A DNA stretch of 64,000 nucleotides from Geitlerinema sp. PCC 7407 (GTDB lineage: Bacteria > Cyanobacteriota > Cyanobacteriia > PCC-7407), in the NCBI RefSeq assembly GCF_000317045.1, contig NC_019703.1:3852934-3916933 (forward strand). The letters run 5' to 3'. Below, one piece after another: positions 55,315-64,000 of this stretch (positions within the stretch are counted from its first letter, which is position 1; each line of letters opens with the position of its first letter). The position numbers and the translations under genes are program-made. The notes under the pieces were generated by a model. That model made no database searches. It worked only from the letters and a program-made list of their open reading frames with translations, and was not told the DNA's origin.

Positions 55315-55554
55315 GGGGGCGTCCTCGTGGCGCTTCGCAGGGGGTTTCCCGGCAACGCTAAACGCTATTGGCAAAGTCCCCGAAAAATCCACCGCAATTT
55401 TTAGGGTTTGCTGAGCAAAACAACGATTCTAAGAAAAGCGAACTGGCGGGCGATCGCCCTTCGAAGCGTCCCTGGCTTTTCGGAAGCTCCAAGCCCCGAT
55501 ACAGTAAAAAGCTGTAGAGCCTTTTGAGCCACGGGAGGGCCACTCACCACCGCC

Positions 55555-56535
55555 ATGGAAACGACCCGCACGATTTCTTTGCCAGCCATGGGCTGCGGCA
55601 CCTGGGCCTGGGGCAATCGCCTCCTGTGGGGCTACACCGAGGCCATGGACGAGCAGCTTCGGGCTGTGTTCGATCGCTGCGTGGCCAGCGGCGTCACTCT
55701 GTTTGACACCGGCGACTCCTACGGCACCGGCAAGCTCAACGGGCGCAGCGAGTCGCTGCTGGGCCAGTTTTCCCAAAGTTACCAAGGCCCCCACGCCGCC
55801 GAGATATGCCTCGCCACCAAGCTGGCCCCCTACCCGTGGCGGCTAACCCGCAAGGCGATGATCCGCGCCTACGAGGCGTCGTCTCGGCGGCTCGGGCGAC
55901 CGGTGGACCTAGTGCAGATGCACTGGTCTACGGCGAACTACGCCCCTTGGCAGGAGTGGCCGCTCCTCGATGGGCTGGCGGACCTCTACGAGCAGGGCCT
56001 AGTCCAGGGTGTGGGCCTGTCCAACTATGGCCCCAAGCGTCTGCGCCAGGTGCATCAGCGCTTTGCCGAGCGGGGGGTGCCGATCGTGACGCTGCAAGTG
56101 CAGTATTCGCTGCTGTCGACCTACCCGGTGACAGAGCTGGATCTCAAGGCGGTGTGTGATGAGCTAGGGATTCGGCTGATTGCCTATAGCCCGCTCGCCC
56201 TGGGCCTGCTGACCGGGAAGTATGGGGCTGAGGGGCCGTATCCGTCGGGATTACGGGGGGCGGTGTGCCGCCAGATTTTGCCGGGGGCCAAGGGGCTGCT
56301 GGACTGTCTGGGGGCGATCGCCGCTGAGCGCGACAAAACCATAGCCCAGGTCGCCCTCAACTGGTGCATCGCCAAAGGGACGATTCCCATTCCGGGAGCC
56401 AAGTCCCTGGCCCAGGCGGAGCAAAACATCGGTGCCCTCGGCTGGAGCCTGGGTGACGGCGAAGTTTCGGCCCTCGATGAGGCAGCCGCCCAGGTGGACA
56501 AGGCCATGGTGCAAAACATCTTCCAGAGCCGATAG
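55555..56535 (+). CDS. Aldo/keto reductase
   Basis: A 326-residue NADPH-dependent AKR with the full tetrad: Asp and Tyr in FDTGDSYGTG, Lys in CLATKLAPYP, and His in DLVQMHWST. GVGLSNYGPKRLRQVH, IAYSPLALGLLTGKYG and IPIPGAKSLAQAEQN follow in the usual places. Cyanobacterial and plant relatives include pyridoxal reductase-like enzymes; the substrate is not fixed. It is unrelated in detail to the AKR at 1843. Confidence 0.92.
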   Translation: METTRTISLPAMGCGTWAWGNRLLWGYTEAMDEQLRAVFDRCVASGVTLFDTGDSYGTGKLNGRSESLLGQFSQSYQGPHAAEICLATKLAPYPWRLTRKAMIRAYEASSRRLGRPVDLVQMHWSTANYAPWQEWPLLDGLADLYEQGLVQGVGLSNYGPKRLRQVHQRFAERGVPIVTLQVQYSLLSTYPVTELDLKAVCDELGIRLIAYSPLALGLLTGKYGAEGPYPSGLRGAVCRQILPGAKGLLDCLGAIAAERDKTIAQVALNWCIAKGTIPIPGAKSLAQAEQNIGALGWSLGDGEVSALDEAAAQVDKAMVQNIFQSR

Positions 56536-56544
56536 GGCGATCGA

Positions 56545-58059
56545 CTACTGGCCTAGAAACAGCTTGTAGGCCGGGTTTTTGTTTTCGTCCCAGTACCGGT
56601 AGCCCAGGGTATCGAGGAAGGCTTGCCAGTCCGGCATTTCATCGGGCGGCACCTGGATACCCACCACAATGCGGCCGTAGTCCGAGCCATTGTTGCGGTA
56701 GTGGAACAGGCTGATATTCCAGTCGGGGCTCATGGAGCCGACGAATTTCATCAGGGCACCAGGACGCTCAGGAAACTCAAAGCGATAGAGCAGCTCGTCG
56801 TGGGCCAAGGGCGATCGCCCACCGACCATGTGGCGCAAGTGGAGCTTGGTCAGCTCATCGTCGGTGAGATCGAGGGTCTTGAAGCCGCAGTTTTCGAAGG
56901 TCTGAGCCATTCTCACAGCGTCTGCCCGATCTTCGATCTGAACCCCCACAAAAATGTGGGCCTCCTGCTGATCGGCGATGCGGTAGTTGAACTCCGTCAG
57001 GTTGCGGCGACCCATGCAGTCGCAGAAGCGGCGCAGGCTGCCCGGCGTCTCAGGAATCGTCACCGCAAAGATCGCCTCACGGCGCTCGCCAAACTCGGCC
57101 CGCTCCGCCACAAAGCGTAGGCGATCGAAGTTCATGTTGGCGCCGCAGGCCACCGCCACCAGCGTCTGGCCCTCGATCTGCTCGCGCTCGACATAGGCCT
57201 TGGCCCCCGCCACCGCCAGAGCGCCCGCTGGCTCCAGGATCGACCGGGTGTCCTCAAAGACGTCCTTGATCGCGGCGCAGGTGTCGTCCGTCCCCACCAA
57301 AATAATGTCGTCCACGTACTGCTGGCACAGGCGGAACGTCTCCTCGCCCACCTCGCGCACCGCGACCCCATCGGCAAACAGGCCCACCTGGGACAGTTTT
57401 ACGCGCTGGCCCGCCTTCAGGGACTGATTCATGGCGTCGGCGTCCACCGGCTCCACGCCGATGATTTTGATTTCTGGGTGCAGGCGCTTCACATAGGCTG
57501 CGATGCCCGCGATCAGGCCGCCCCCGCCGATCGCCACAAAAATCGCGTGAATCGGCTGCTGGCACTGGCGCAAAATCTCCATGCCAATGGTACCCTGACC
57601 GGCGATCACCAGCGGATCATCGAAGGGATGAATAAAGGTTAGGCTCTTTTCGGCCTCTAGCTGGCGCGCGTAGGCGTAGGCATCGTCGTAGGTGTCGCCG
57701 TGGAGAATCACCTCGCCGCCCCGCGCCCGGACAGCGTCGACTTTGACCTGGGGCGTAGTCACGGGCATGACGATGATGGCCCGAGTCCCCAGCCGCTGCG
57801 CCCCGAGGGCCACGCCCTGGGCATGGTTGCCCGCAGAGGCCGCGATGACGCCCTGGGCCAGCTGGTCCGGCGATAGATTGGCGATTTTGTTATAGGCCCC
57901 GCGCAGCTTGAAGGAAAAGACCGACTGCATGTCCTCGCGCTTGAGCAGCAGCTTGTTGTTGAGGCGGGCCGAGAGATTGGGCGCGGGCTCGAGGGGAGAC
58001 TCCTGAGCGACGTCGTACACGCGGGCCGTCAGGATCTGAACAAGGTAGTCACACAGCAT
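56545..58059 (-). CDS. ilvA: Threonine ammonia-lyase, biosynthetic
   Basis: IlvA deaminates threonine to 2-oxobutanoate, the first step of isoleucine synthesis. The 504-residue length fits the long regulated form. The PLP Lys is in SVFSFKLRGAYNKI, the phosphate loop is AIGGGGLIAGIAAYV, and ASAGNHAQGVALGA is the substrate loop. Two C-terminal ACT-like regulatory domains follow (EAIFAVTIPETPGSLRRF and LYRFEFPERPGALMKFVG), which give isoleucine/valine control. Confidence 0.96.
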   Translation of the reverse strand: MLCDYLVQILTARVYDVAQESPLEPAPNLSARLNNKLLLKREDMQSVFSFKLRGAYNKIANLSPDQLAQGVIAASAGNHAQGVALGAQRLGTRAIIVMPVTTPQVKVDAVRARGGEVILHGDTYDDAYAYARQLEAEKSLTFIHPFDDPLVIAGQGTIGMEILRQCQQPIHAIFVAIGGGGLIAGIAAYVKRLHPEIKIIGVEPVDADAMNQSLKAGQRVKLSQVGLFADGVAVREVGEETFRLCQQYVDDIILVGTDDTCAAIKDVFEDTRSILEPAGALAVAGAKAYVEREQIEGQTLVAVACGANMNFDRLRFVAERAEFGERREAIFAVTIPETPGSLRRFCDCMGRRNLTEFNYRIADQQEAHIFVGVQIEDRADAVRMAQTFENCGFKTLDLTDDELTKLHLRHMVGGRSPLAHDELLYRFEFPERPGALMKFVGSMSPDWNISLFHYRNNGSDYGRIVVGIQVPPDEMPDWQAFLDTLGYRYWDENKNPAYKLFLGQ

Positions 58060-58367
58060 GGGCGTCGGGCACTGAGAGGGAAGGGCGGATAGACTTCAAT
58101 TCTACGCCAAGGGCGATCGCTCCTTAGGAGGAAAACCTCAGAGAGTTTGCGATCTTAGCTAACAGCTCATTGCGAGGCGATCGCCCTTTCAAAAGGCATT
58201 CTTGCTTGGGTTTTTAAAGGGCAGTTTCGATCTCTATTTAGCCCTTTCTTAAAATATTTTTTCCTAGAAAATTACGCTGTATCAAATTTCATTGCGGCTT
58301 CGTTGAGGTTCACGATATCTCTCAGATGAGCGAGTAGACTCGGGCTTTTAGAGTTTCGGAGCCCGAG
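58060..58367. other. Divergent spacer between ilvA and the LURP-one-like gene
   Basis: No gene. It has two HIP1 palindromes, an AT-rich middle (AAATATTTTTTCCTAGAAAA around 58252-58270) that could hold a promoter, and an inverted repeat that ends exactly at the start codon of the downstream gene (58339-58367). Confidence 0.45.
58339..58367 (+). promoter_or_regulatory. Hairpin abutting a start codon
   Basis: CTCGGGCT (58339-58346) pairs perfectly with AGCCCGAG (58360-58367), loop 13 bases, and the ATG of the next gene starts at 58368. The only Shine-Dalgarno-like bases (CGGAG) straddle the loop-stem junction, so folding would hinder initiation. Confidence 0.5.
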
Positions 58368-58949
58368 ATGAAATACCCTCTCGAATTGACTTTTAAGCTG
58401 TGGACGCTGGCCCCCCAAATGACCGTCAAAGACTCTAGCGGTCAACTTGTTTTCTGCATTCGCCAGAAGTTATTTAAGCTGCGAGAGGCCATCGGCGTTT
58501 TTGGCGATCTGCAACGCGCCCAGCTGCGCTACGAAATCAAGGCCGATCGCATTATTGACTTTTCGGCTCGATACAACTTCCTAGACAATGGGCGCGCCTT
58601 TGGCGCAGTCAAGCGCCACGGCATGAAGTCCCTGTGGAAAGCTCGCTATGACATCTATGACGGCGATCGCGTTGTCTTCAACATCAGCGAAGAAAATCCC
58701 TGGGTCAAAATCTTTGACAGCCTCTTTGCTGAGATTCCGATTGTGGGCCTCCTCACCGGCTACGTTTTCAATCCGGTGTACCTCGTGACCCACCCCGACG
58801 GCAACATCGTCATGCGGCTCGAAAAAATCCCTGCTTTTCTGTCGCGTATTTTCACGATCAAGCAAGTCGATCAGCTAACGGAAACCGAAGAAACCCAAAT
58901 TGTTCTCAGTTTGGTCATGATGCTGCTTTTAGAGCGCAATCGCGGCTAG
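58368..58949 (+). CDS. LURP-one-related (tubby-like) protein
   Basis: A 193-residue protein that resembles the LOR/YxjI and phospholipid scramblase-like fold: alternating strands with MTVKDSSGQLVFCIRQKLF, LRYEIKADRIIDFSARYNF and WKARYDIYDGDRVVFNISEE, ending in a hydrophobic helix (IVLSLVMMLLLERNRG). Residues 125-140 (PIVGLLTGYVFNPVYLV) are hydrophobic too. Plant relatives act in pathogen response; bacterial roles are unknown. Expression may be controlled by the hairpin at its start. Confidence 0.75.
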   Translation: MKYPLELTFKLWTLAPQMTVKDSSGQLVFCIRQKLFKLREAIGVFGDLQRAQLRYEIKADRIIDFSARYNFLDNGRAFGAVKRHGMKSLWKARYDIYDGDRVVFNISEENPWVKIFDSLFAEIPIVGLLTGYVFNPVYLVTHPDGNIVMRLEKIPAFLSRIFTIKQVDQLTETEETQIVLSLVMMLLLERNRG

Positions 58950-59053
58950 AAAACTCTAGGTCAAAGTCTCCCTTTAGGCAAGCCTTTCAGCTTCTAATCG
59001 CCCTTCTAGAAAGCTTCTTATTAGAAGAAATAGCTTGGGCTTTCTACGCAACT

Positions 59054-59088
59054 AACCCCCTCCCCAGCATTCTTGAGGAGGGGGTTTT
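59054..59088. terminator. Bidirectional terminator between convergent genes
   Basis: AACCCCCTCC (59054-59063) pairs with GGAGGGGGTT (59077-59086), loop 13 bases, followed by TT on the plus strand. It lies 7 bases from the stop of the large kinase gene and 105 bases from the end of the LURP-one-like gene. Confidence 0.75.
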
Positions 59089-59094
59089 GAACAG

Positions 59095-62000
59095 CTATTC
59101 CTCGAAGATAGGCAAGCGAATCAAGAACTCCGTTCCTTGACCAAGTTCTGATTTCACGTCCAGGCTGCCGCCGTGGGTTTCGGTCACAATCTGACGGGCG
59201 ATCGCCAGCCCCAGGCCTGTTCCTTTTCCCACTTCTTTCGTTGTAAAGAGATGATCAAAAATCCTTGCTTTGATCGTCTCAGGCATGCCCTTCCCATTGT
59301 CGCGAACCTGGATTTCTACCAGATCTCGATCGCTCAAAACGTCCGTCCGAATTGTGATGGTTTGGGGATGCTTTTGCAGTTCTTCGAAGGTTGTTTGCTG
59401 AGCTGCTTCATCAAATACGTCGATCGCGTTGGCTAGGATATTCATGAATACCTGATTGAGCTGCCCTGGAAAACACTTCACGGCGGGCAAGTCACCATAC
59501 TCCTGAGTTACCTCGATCGCTGGGCGATGCTCGTTTCCTTTCAGGCGATATTTCAAAATCAGCAGAGCACTATTAATCCCCTCATGAAGATTGGCATTGA
59601 CCTTATATTCGGTATCGGCTCGAGAGAACGTCCGGAGACTCGTGCTGATAGATTTGATGCGATCGTTCGCCTCCCCCATAGACTCTAGAAGGCGCGGCAA
59701 ATCTTCAATCAAGTACTCTAGATCAATCTCATCTGCGTGATCTCGAATCTCTTCTAAAGCAGCCGCATCAGATTTCTGATAAAGCGCTAGGTGCTCTAGC
59801 AGATCCGTGACGTAGTCTTTGGCATTGCTGAGGCTGCCATTGAGAAATCCGATGGGGTTATTAATTTCGTGAGCAACGCCCGCCACCAAGTTCCCCAGAG
59901 AGGCCATTTTCTCGCTTTGAACAATCTGAAGCTGCGATTGCTCTAGCCGATGGGCGTAGGTCTGGGACTGCTGGTAAAGCCGCGCATTTTCGAGGGCGAT
60001 CGCCGCCTGAACGCACAGAAAATTGAGAATCAAGATCCGATCTTTGGTGAAAACGCCGGTCGTAACTTGATTTTTCAGATACACAATGCCCAGCAAGGTT
60101 CCCTGATTGATAATCGGCAAGCACAAAATGCTTTTGGGCTGCCGTTGATCTAGATATTCATCTATCACTGGCAAGGTTGTTTCGCAGTTCTCAAAGGCAA
60201 CCACTTCGCGGGTATTTTTGACGTACTGAATTAGCTTAGCTGGCAGCTTCGAATTGCCTTCCAAAGGCTCTAGGCACAGCTCTGACTGCTCAGCCGTGGC
60301 GATCGCCCGAATCTGCCAAACGCCCTGATCATCCGGCAATATCAACGCGCAGCGATCGCCCCCCGAATTTTGCAAAATGATCTGCGTCAATTGATGGAGG
60401 AGCTGATCTAGCTGGATCGTTCCAGAGATCGCTTGGGAAGCGCGCAAAATCGCCGCAAAATCTAGAACGGTATTAATGCTAGAGCTCGACGAGCGACCAG
60501 AAGAACTCGAGGTCTTCTCTGAAAATCTTGGCGGAGGCACCAAGGTCGCCAAAGTTTCTAAAGGATTGAGAGTTCGTGCTGCCTGCTGCAAAATAGGGCG
60601 CAAAAGATTGGGGTAGTGGCGCTCTAGATCTTCGCTTTTCGACTTGGCACCCCAGTGCGCATAGCTATAGTACGCTTCTTGCAAATAGCCTGCGGCCACT
60701 CGCTCTTTTCCCAGAGCCAAATAAAACTTGGCCGCTAACTCATTGGCTAGGGCTTCTTCTTGAACATAGGCATTCGTTCGAGCACCCACAATCGCCTGAT
60801 CATAGAGCTCCATTGCTTGCCAGATATGACCCAAATGCCAAGCTTTTTCTGCCTCGATTAGATCATACTTATGCTGATGATTCATAGGAGCATGGAGCGC
60901 CCAGTTTTTCAGCATTTCCTGATTCGCTTCTACGCTTGTTAGGATCTGCTGTTTCTCCTCATCGGATGCGTGAGGCAGCTGAGCCACCAGCGCCAAAGAA
61001 TGGTAGAAATTCACAATAGCAACCTGGATAAAACCAAAGGCTGCTCCCGACCACGCTTGAGCTGACTCTACCTGCTCCACTGCCTGACGATACTCTCCCG
61101 CGTGATACAGCAAAATCGTCTTGGCAGCATAGAACATATAGAGCACCGTGCCGCTTTTTGCCTCAATGAGGCGAGGCAGTGCCTCTGTCTCATCAAAGCT
61201 TTCGCCAATCAGGCGCAGCGGATCATCGCCTTGTCCTTGCAGGTTGAGTCCTAGCTGTCGCCATACCTGAGAGAAATTGATGGGAATTTCCTGCTTAATT
61301 TTGATGCAAAGATCGATGTAGTGGCCTTGTTTTTCGACGGCGGCTTCGAGGGTTGGCTCCGAGAAAAACAGGTAGCTACACAGATTGGCTGCGCAGTAGC
61401 CGCCCCACTCAATGTCTCCTGTTTCCAGGCCGCTTTGCACTGCTTCTTGCAGTGGCGCAACGCTGTTTCGCTTATGCTCTTTCCAGGTGCGAATATTGGA
61501 ATTAAAGAGGTTATAAACCTTTGCCTTCAGGTCTTTGGCATCAAATTTTTCGAGCCATTTCAAGGCAATTTTTCCGGCCTGATAGCCCTCTTCAAGCTGA
61601 CCCGTTCCGGACAGCAGCAGCCCATAGAATCCATAGGCAAAAGCCGATAGGGCCGAGTTGCCGTGATCCAGGCACAAGCGCACCATGGTCATAATTAGCG
61701 GCGGAAATATCTCAGGCTTGGCCATAAAGACCGGCGCACACAAAATCTTCAGAATTTGCATTGCGGCCAGCATCTTTTCATCGGTCATCTGGGGTAGGCT
61801 ATCTAGCTCTTCTAGAGCGGGCAAGTTCATTACCAAGCCATCTTCTGGCGTCAGTTCAACCCAGGTAATTTCTAGTTTTTCTAGAACGTCTAGACCAATT
61901 TCGATCGCTTGCAGCATCTGCAATTGAGCAATACAGATCTGCATTTGCAGCTCATAGACCTTTACTCGATCGAGCAAAGTTTTTGCATTTTTTAGAGCAA

Positions 62001-64000
62001 TATCTGCTAGCTCTGTCGCCTGCTGAAAACTGATGTTCAAATATTCAGCTTCGACGGCAGTTGTATAGAGATTTAGGGTTAGGTCATACTGCGTTTTCCA
62101 AGCGTCCGCAGCCAGCAAGCTTCTCCCTAGGGTCAGGTACTGCACCGCCGCTGCGTAGGCCGTCGCCGTTTGGGCTTTGCGCCCTGCCCTTAGATTAAGC
62201 TGGGCAAGTTCCTGCTGCTCAGCAGGCTGGGTGATCAAGCTGCTGCCCGCATTGAGGTGAGTCACGATTTCAAACAGTCGTTCCTCGCGCTCAGTGGCCG
62301 AAGAGTTGCTCAGTAGCAGGGTGCCAATGCGATGGTGGGTAGCTTTTTTCTCCGGTTCAGGAATGAGGAAATAAGCGGCCTGCTGGATGCGATCGTGCAA
62401 AAAGCGATAGGCAACCGTTTCGGGTCTTTGGGCCGTTGAGTCCGCTTCTCCTTGGCTCAAATAAAATTTGTAGACCTCGCTTTGGGGCAAGATTAGGCCT
62501 TCTTGCAGCGCCTTCCAAAGGGCCGTTGCCACATTGGCTTGGGACTGCTCTGAAACAATAGCCAAGGTTTCTAAATCAAATTGATTGCCAATGCAGGCAG
62601 CCAGTTTAAGAACATGCTGGGTTTCGGCGGGCAGTTTTTGTAGCTGCTGGGCCATGAATTCCACCACATCTTCTGTGATGGCGAGGGCATTAATTTGGGA
62701 AATATCGCACTCCCAATAGCCGCGATCGCGATTGAAGAAAAGATGATTTTCTTCATGCAGTGCCTTGAGAAATTGAGTCGTGAAAAAAGGATTTCCTTTT
62801 GTTTTTCGATCGACGAATTTCGTCAGAGGCTGCGATCGCTCACAGGAGCAGTGCAATGTATCTGCGACTAGCTGATTAGTATCATCAAAGGCTAAAGAAG
62901 CTAGGGTAACTGTATTAACCGATTTCCCTGCTTTTTTCAGCTCCTCTACCGTCAAGCTGAAGGGATGAGTCGGTGATACTTCATTGTCTCGATAGGCTCC
63001 CAGCAGCAGCAGGTATCGCTTGTCTTCCATTAGCAGCTTGATCAACTGCAAAGAGGCAGAATCGGACCACTGCAAATCATCTAAGAAGACCACCAGCGGA
63101 TGCTCGGCCGTAGTGAAGACTTCGATGAATGTTTGGAAGAGAAGATTGAAGCGAATCTGGGCGGCTGTGCCCGCAAGTTCGGGGACCGGCGGCTGTTTGC
63201 CAATGATTTGTTCTAGCTCTGGCATCACCTCAATGAGGACTTGGCCGCTATCGCCCACAGCCTCAAGGATCTTAGTGCGCCACTGGGCAAGCTGAGAGTC
63301 AGATTCAGACAAAAGCTGATTAATTAAATCCCGCAGGGCCTGAACAAAAGCCGAGAGGGGAATATTGCGGTTGAACTGATCAAATTTGCCTTTGATGAAG
63401 TATCCATGCTGACGAGTGATCGGCTTATGAACTTCATTGACAACGGCAGTTTTTCCGATACCGGAGAAGCCCGCAACCAGCATCATTTCAGAGGTGCCTT
63501 CCGCGACGCGCTCAAAGGCCTGGAGCAGCGTTTTGACCTCCTGCTCGCGACCATACAGCCTCTCTGGAATCAAAAAGCGATCGCAAATATCTCGCTGACC
63601 TAGCGTAAATTCTGCGATCGCCTTTTTGTCGCGATACTGACTGATACACTGCTCCAAATCATGTTTGAGGCCCAGAGCACTTTGATAGCGATCCTCCGCA
63701 TTTTTTGACATCAGCTTGAGGGCGATCGCCGACACTATGGGCGGCACCGAGGGATTAACGGTGTGAGGTGAGGGAGGCGTTTTGGCAATGTGACAGTGAA
63801 CAAGCTCTAAAGGATCATCTACCAGAAACGGTAGCTGTCCTGTCAGCAGCTCATATAGCGTAATCCCCAGGCTATAAAAGTCAGTGCGGTAGTCAATTCC
63901 GCGATTCATGCGCCCTGTTTGTTCAGGAGCCAAATAGGCTAGAGTTCCTTCTAAAACATTCGGATTTTGAATTTCTTGATTTTCTTTTGGCAGCAGCGAA
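59095..64000 (-). CDS. Giant Ser/Thr kinase-AAA ATPase-GAF-histidine kinase, 5' end cut by window
   Basis: The frame is open to the right edge; residues before the visible part are missing. The visible 1630 residues are: end of a Hanks kinase (GTLAYLAPEQTGRMNRG, TDFYSLGITLYELL), an AAA/ATPase domain with Walker A GFSGIGKTAVV and Walker B VVFLDDLQWSD, a long helical TPR-like region (about 600-1170), a GAF domain (SQAISGTIQLDQLLHQL to FLCVQAAIALENARL), and a histidine kinase core with GVAHEINNPIGF, NQVFMNILANAID and GKGTGLGLAIA. This is the trifunctional sensor type common in filamentous cyanobacteria. The GAF ligand and partner regulator are unknown. Confidence 0.93.
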   Translation of the reverse strand, partial: SLLPKENQEIQNPNVLEGTLAYLAPEQTGRMNRGIDYRTDFYSLGITLYELLTGQLPFLVDDPLELVHCHIAKTPPSPHTVNPSVPPIVSAIALKLMSKNAEDRYQSALGLKHDLEQCISQYRDKKAIAEFTLGQRDICDRFLIPERLYGREQEVKTLLQAFERVAEGTSEMMLVAGFSGIGKTAVVNEVHKPITRQHGYFIKGKFDQFNRNIPLSAFVQALRDLINQLLSESDSQLAQWRTKILEAVGDSGQVLIEVMPELEQIIGKQPPVPELAGTAAQIRFNLLFQTFIEVFTTAEHPLVVFLDDLQWSDSASLQLIKLLMEDKRYLLLLGAYRDNEVSPTHPFSLTVEELKKAGKSVNTVTLASLAFDDTNQLVADTLHCSCERSQPLTKFVDRKTKGNPFFTTQFLKALHEENHLFFNRDRGYWECDISQINALAITEDVVEFMAQQLQKLPAETQHVLKLAACIGNQFDLETLAIVSEQSQANVATALWKALQEGLILPQSEVYKFYLSQGEADSTAQRPETVAYRFLHDRIQQAAYFLIPEPEKKATHHRIGTLLLSNSSATEREERLFEIVTHLNAGSSLITQPAEQQELAQLNLRAGRKAQTATAYAAAVQYLTLGRSLLAADAWKTQYDLTLNLYTTAVEAEYLNISFQQATELADIALKNAKTLLDRVKVYELQMQICIAQLQMLQAIEIGLDVLEKLEITWVELTPEDGLVMNLPALEELDSLPQMTDEKMLAAMQILKILCAPVFMAKPEIFPPLIMTMVRLCLDHGNSALSAFAYGFYGLLLSGTGQLEEGYQAGKIALKWLEKFDAKDLKAKVYNLFNSNIRTWKEHKRNSVAPLQEAVQSGLETGDIEWGGYCAANLCSYLFFSEPTLEAAVEKQGHYIDLCIKIKQEIPINFSQVWRQLGLNLQGQGDDPLRLIGESFDETEALPRLIEAKSGTVLYMFYAAKTILLYHAGEYRQAVEQVESAQAWSGAAFGFIQVAIVNFYHSLALVAQLPHASDEEKQQILTSVEANQEMLKNWALHAPMNHQHKYDLIEAEKAWHLGHIWQAMELYDQAIVGARTNAYVQEEALANELAAKFYLALGKERVAAGYLQEAYYSYAHWGAKSKSEDLERHYPNLLRPILQQAARTLNPLETLATLVPPPRFSEKTSSSSGRSSSSSINTVLDFAAILRASQAISGTIQLDQLLHQLTQIILQNSGGDRCALILPDDQGVWQIRAIATAEQSELCLEPLEGNSKLPAKLIQYVKNTREVVAFENCETTLPVIDEYLDQRQPKSILCLPIINQGTLLGIVYLKNQVTTGVFTKDRILILNFLCVQAAIALENARLYQQSQTYAHRLEQSQLQIVQSEKMASLGNLVAGVAHEINNPIGFLNGSLSNAKDYVTDLLEHLALYQKSDAAALEEIRDHADEIDLEYLIEDLPRLLESMGEANDRIKSISTSLRTFSRADTEYKVNANLHEGINSALLILKYRLKGNEHRPAIEVTQEYGDLPAVKCFPGQLNQVFMNILANAIDVFDEAAQQTTFEELQKHPQTITIRTDVLSDRDLVEIQVRDNGKGMPETIKARIFDHLFTTKEVGKGTGLGLAIARQIVTETHGGSLDVKSELGQGTEFLIRLPIFEE

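Overview
The window is cyanobacterial chromosome. It carries psbA (photosystem II D1), psb28, a cyanobacterial-type LexA, a cyanoexosortase and many small families found almost only in cyanobacteria. The octamer GCGATCGC (HIP1) is scattered densely through genes and spacers, as in many cyanobacterial genomes. Base composition is GC-rich, which by eye suggests a Geitlerinema/Leptolyngbya-like filamentous lineage; I cannot fix the species.

Layout. 1-10000: the start of rtcB (reverse, cut by the left edge), a 760-base gene-free stretch with a terminator-like hairpin, then rpiA, an aldo/keto reductase, a flippase-like membrane protein, rsmG overlapping an ABC ATPase, a secreted TPR protein, DUF3531, a Nudix hydrolase, moaB, psb28 and a zinc alcohol dehydrogenase. 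10000-18700: an exopolysaccharide/protein-sorting block with a secreted protein, a DegT-type sugar aminotransferase, cyanoexosortase B with its overlapping partner, a Wza-like exporter, a Wzc/GumC-like chain-length ATPase and a lumenal-type DUF6816 protein. 18700-30800: lambda-type lysozyme, atypical SDR, DUF1997, a solo TnpB insertion element next to a DUF4079 gene, a 15-repeat ankyrin protein, acetyltransferase, sodium:solute symporter, lexA with a recognisable SOS box, upp, and YggT. 30800-50300: two-component and Ser/Thr kinases, a BMP-type lipoprotein, comM, a HIT protein, psbA with promoter and strong terminator, methyltransferase, aroE, a LOG-family protein, surE, a CSP41-like epimerase, tsaB, an ABC permease, an AI-2E-type transporter and an HD protein. 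50600-53350: tRNA-Gly(CCC) followed by a frameshifted integrase remnant and a two-gene AT-richer cassette, which looks like an old integration site. 53350-64000: a membrane protein, VOC-like protein, sugar O-acetyltransferase, aldo/keto reductase, ilvA, a LURP-one-like protein and a giant Ser/Thr kinase-ATPase-GAF-histidine kinase cut by the right edge.

Most genes are housekeeping and form short or single transcription units, often convergent with 4-10 bases between or overlapping. The clearest cooperating set is the exopolysaccharide/exosortase block: the aminotransferase can supply a modified sugar, the Wza/Wzc pair exports polymer, and the exosortase processes surface proteins in step with it. 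The least explained accessory content is the DUF4268 nuclease-like gene plus a membrane-anchored coiled-coil protein beside the tRNA. No CRISPR array, rRNA or prophage is visible.
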